From the IMG/VR virus record IMGVR_UViG_3300045049_000023, positions 1 through 37,754 of that record: a stretch of DNA of 37,754 bases, one strand, 5' to 3'. The translations under genes were made by a program, and so were the position numbers. This stretch comes from a virus. Each line of letters starts with the position of its first letter. Position 1 is the first letter of the stretch. Positions 36,370-37,754 of this stretch are shown in pieces. Under the pieces are notes generated by a model. That model was given only the letters and a program-made list of their open reading frames with translations. It did no database searches and had not been told where the DNA came from.

Positions 36370-36424
36370 GATCTTTCCTCTCTGAACTATTCTTTTTTTA
36401 AGAAAACAGCCAACGGACAGCGCC

Positions 36425-36646
36425 ATGGCCCTCTCTATCCAGCAGCAACTCGACCTACTGAACGGAAGGCTCCAGGCCGCGCTGGCCGCAATCGCCACAC
36501 TCGTGGTCTGCGTAGAAGAAGAAGCAGGCGGGGCTCAAGAGGACGTACGCGAAGCGCTCGACCAGATCGAAGCCTCGCTCTACGCAACAGCACCATCGGA
36601 TGAATTGCTGGATGGCTTCCGCCAGGCGAAAGAATTGATGACTTGA
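36425..36646 (+). CDS. Small gene antisense to the early operon (73 aa)
   Basis: ATG 36425 opens 73 codons on the plus strand, between cro and the next minus-strand gene. The product is helical and acidic (ALSIQQQLDLLNGRLQAALA; EDVREALDQIEASLYATAPS). The opposite strand has no convincing gene here, which favours it. The ribosome site is weak (CGGACAGCGCC). The rightward transcript from the cro promoter would run across it in antisense. Function unknown. Confidence 0.5.
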   Translation: MALSIQQQLDLLNGRLQAALAAIATLVVCVEEEAGGAQEDVREALDQIEASLYATAPSDELLDGFRQAKELMT

Positions 36647-36693
36647 CGATGCGCCTAATCAATCGCAGGTGATCCGCGCCGTAGCGCATGAGG

Positions 36694-36945
36694 TCAGTGC
36701 GCATCGCCGGGCTCCGGGGTGATGTCGGTGGAGCGGCGGCCGTATTCAGGACGGCGGCTGACGAAATAGTTGAAGAGAGCATCCAGCGTGCTGCTTCGGG
36801 GATCTCTCGTTTCGCGGTATGCGATCTTGCAGATCGTCCTCTCCGGAACCCCGGAATCGCGGGCAATCTCAGGCCAACTGCGCGGCATAGCCTCGCGGAG
36901 GCACCGAACAACAAAATCGATACGAGGTTCAGTTTTGGTTTCCAT
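36694..36945 (-). CDS. Cro-like repressor
   Basis: The 83-residue protein begins ETKTEPRIDFVVRCLREAMP and has a helix-turn-helix SWPEIARDSGVPERTICKIA, then a short C-terminal part (TLDALFNYFVSRRPEY). Its start is eight bases from the -10 of a promoter carrying twin operators, facing the repressor gene. It is divergent from that gene and first in the rightward early operon, the place of Cro. Size fits Cro/CI-type small DNA binders. Confidence 0.8.
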   Translation of the reverse strand: METKTEPRIDFVVRCLREAMPRSWPEIARDSGVPERTICKIAYRETRDPRSSTLDALFNYFVSRRPEYGRRSTDITPEPGDAH

Positions 36946-36952
36946 AAGGCAC

Positions 36953-36981
36953 AGGATAACCCATAAACGGGTTTATAACAA
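36953..36981 (-). promoter_or_regulatory. Early rightward promoter (PR-like)
   Basis: On the minus strand TTGTTA (36976-36981), a 17-base spacer, and TATCCT (36953-36958) form a sigma-70 type promoter for the Cro-like gene and the replication operon. One operator lies exactly in the spacer, so repressor binding would block polymerase. No strong promoter for the repressor gene on the other strand is evident; CACAAT at 37007-37012 is a weak -10 candidate. Confidence 0.65.
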
Positions 36982-36995
36982 CCCACAAACGGGTT
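36958..36995. promoter_or_regulatory. Twin operators for repressor and Cro
   Basis: Two 16-base inverted repeats lie 22 bases apart, start to start: AACCCATAAACGGGTT (36958-36973) and AACCCACAAACGGGTT (36980-36995). Both have perfect AACCC/GGGTT arms and a six-base spacer differing by one base. They sit between the divergent cro and repressor genes. No third copy is seen in the window. Confidence 0.85.
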
Positions 36996-37018
36996 TTGCG
37001 CTGCGGCACAATCGGTGC

Positions 37019-37531
37019 ATGAAAAAACGGCAGAAATTGGGCGAGATCCTGGCCGCCAACCTCAATCGGCTTATGGACAATCACCCGATCCTGAAATCGA
37101 ATAAAGCGTTGGGGTCGCGGGAAGGATTGAGCACCGGCACAGTGGGCCGTGTGCGGAATTGTGAAGTTTCACCAACGCTCGATACTGTCGAGGCGCTTGC
37201 AGAGGCGTTTTCGATTAGCCCGCTGGATTTACTGCGGGGCTCAGATTCCGGTCAAATCGGGCCGCTAACCACTACGGAAACAATGCTTGTGGTTCTATTT
37301 AGAGCGCTACCAGAGGAGGCGCAGCGGCGCATCATCTTGGAGGCAAACAACCCCTCCGGCAGGGAAGACGATCGGGCAGAAGAGCCAGAGTGGGTTGAAC
37401 TCAAGGAACACTTTATGCGTGCCAGTCAGGAGGAGCGACGTTCCATTTTAGGCATCGCGAAAGCGTCTGTTGGAGTCCCTGCTAACGCCAGCGGGAGAGG
37501 ACGAAGAAGAAAAGACAAGCCGAAGGTGTGA
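37019..37531 (+). CDS. XRE-family phage repressor without peptidase domain
   Basis: ATG 37019 gives 170 residues. Residues about 5-75 form a helix-turn-helix: RQKLGEILAANLNRLMDNHP, then REGLSTGTVGRVRNCEVSPT, then LDTVEALAEAFSISPLDLL. The C-terminal half is helical and charged (LVVLFRALPEEAQRRIILEA; RASQEERRSILGIAKASVG) with a basic end (GRGRRRKDKPKV). The S24/LexA-like self-cleavage domain of lambda CI is absent. It faces the Cro-like gene across twin operators, so it is the immunity repressor. No ribosome site is visible just before the ATG, as in leaderless cI transcripts. Confidence 0.85.
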   Translation: MKKRQKLGEILAANLNRLMDNHPILKSNKALGSREGLSTGTVGRVRNCEVSPTLDTVEALAEAFSISPLDLLRGSDSGQIGPLTTTETMLVVLFRALPEEAQRRIILEANNPSGREDDRAEEPEWVELKEHFMRASQEERRSILGIAKASVGVPANASGRGRRRKDKPKV

Positions 37532-37651
37532 GGCCTGCTCAAGATTGCTTTTGATGGTCATTTTTATGCCGAGCAGAAACTGTTTGCGCTGCGCTTCGGT
37601 GAGCTGGAAATATGCTTCGAGTATTTCGCGCTCTTCATCTTCTTTAGACAT
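37448..37651 (-). CDS. Small gene convergent with the repressor (67 aa)
   Basis: ATG 37651 is preceded by GAGGAGGGGGC, a strong ribosome site. The product begins SKEDEEREILEAYFQLTEAQ, then RKQFLLGIKMTIKSNLEQAS, and ends with a Ser/Arg-rich tail coded by DNA overlapping the last 84 bases of the repressor on the other strand. The motif EAQRKQFLLGIK resembles EERRSILGIAK in the repressor's own C-terminal part. It may interact with the repressor or regulate it through antisense transcription; both are guesses. Confidence 0.55.
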   Translation of the reverse strand: MSKEDEEREILEAYFQLTEAQRKQFLLGIKMTIKSNLEQASHLRLVFSSSSSPAGVSRDSNRRFRDA

Positions 37652-37754
37652 GCCCCCTCCTCGCCCGTAGGAATACGACTACAGAGCAGTATTTAAGTTT
37701 CAGTTAAGAATGTAAGGAAAAGTTGCGGTTCTGAAACGTAGGCAAGGATAAGGC

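Noticed and set aside
36770-37018. A longer repressor starting at 36770
   Set aside because: The extension runs antisense through the Cro-like gene and across both operators; the helix-turn-helix protein begins naturally at ATG 37019.
1-37754. An integrated prophage with host flanks
   Set aside because: No host gene is visible at either end, and the attachment site lies between phage modules instead of at a boundary.
37652-37754. A leftward early promoter at the window end
   Set aside because: I looked for paired -35/-10 hexamers and for the AACCC/GGGTT operator here and found no convincing match; the left promoter may lie in sequence outside the window.

Overview
The window reads as a nearly complete genome of a temperate, probably short-tailed (podovirus-like) phage. 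Codons are GC-rich. The attachment core matches the 3' half of a proteobacterial tRNA-Leu with anticodon UAA. The gene types (GTA-type 3TM holin, DUF4224 protein next to the integrase, RecT with YqaJ nuclease, DUF5309-type capsid) suggest a betaproteobacterial host, perhaps Burkholderiales/Oxalobacteraceae. The host is inferred, not shown. No host gene is visible.

Layout: (1) Positions 2-10177, plus strand, hold a left early operon: small membrane proteins and lipoproteins, RecT recombinase, YqaJ exonuclease, a cupin-like protein, a C5 cytosine methyltransferase with a second 279-codon gene in another frame of the same DNA, and a long chain of small, translationally coupled accessory genes. 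(2) Positions 9926-11560 hold the DUF4224 excisionase candidate, the tyrosine integrase and the phage attachment site: a tRNA-Leu 3' fragment flanked by five copies of GTTGCGGAGA(T) and a consensus IHF site. (3) Positions 11561-12816, minus strand, hold lysozyme and two holin-type membrane proteins. (4) Positions 12974-31698, minus strand, hold the virion genes. Read in transcription order they are terminase, portal, scaffold, capsid, adaptor, fibres, internal virion proteins including a lytic transglycosylase. No tape measure or tail tube gene is seen. (5) Positions 31714-36369, minus strand, hold the right early operon: CII-like regulators, a DUF1376 replication protein with iterons inside its gene, RusA resolvase, and a Q-like antiterminator. 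(6) Positions 36694-37651 hold the immunity region: Cro-like gene, a twin-operator promoter region, an XRE repressor, and a small convergent gene.

Working model: the repressor at 37019 and the Cro-like protein compete at two 16-bp operators (36958-36995). Early rightward transcription makes the regulators, replication protein and Q. Q would act at a near-consensus promoter inside its own 3' end (31828-31855), whose transcript meets a hairpin terminator within about 110 bases, much like lambda pR'/tR'. Three further hairpin terminators lie in the late operon. Because the attachment site lies between int and lysis, with phage genes on both sides, the window is a circularly permuted, non-integrated arrangement. 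The two ends do not join cleanly: the first gene has no start codon if the window is closed on itself.

Most striking observations: the same-strand, almost co-extensive gene pair at 4004-4847; the complete attP architecture; the Q/late-promoter/terminator overlap; and the 11-bp iterons in the replication gene.
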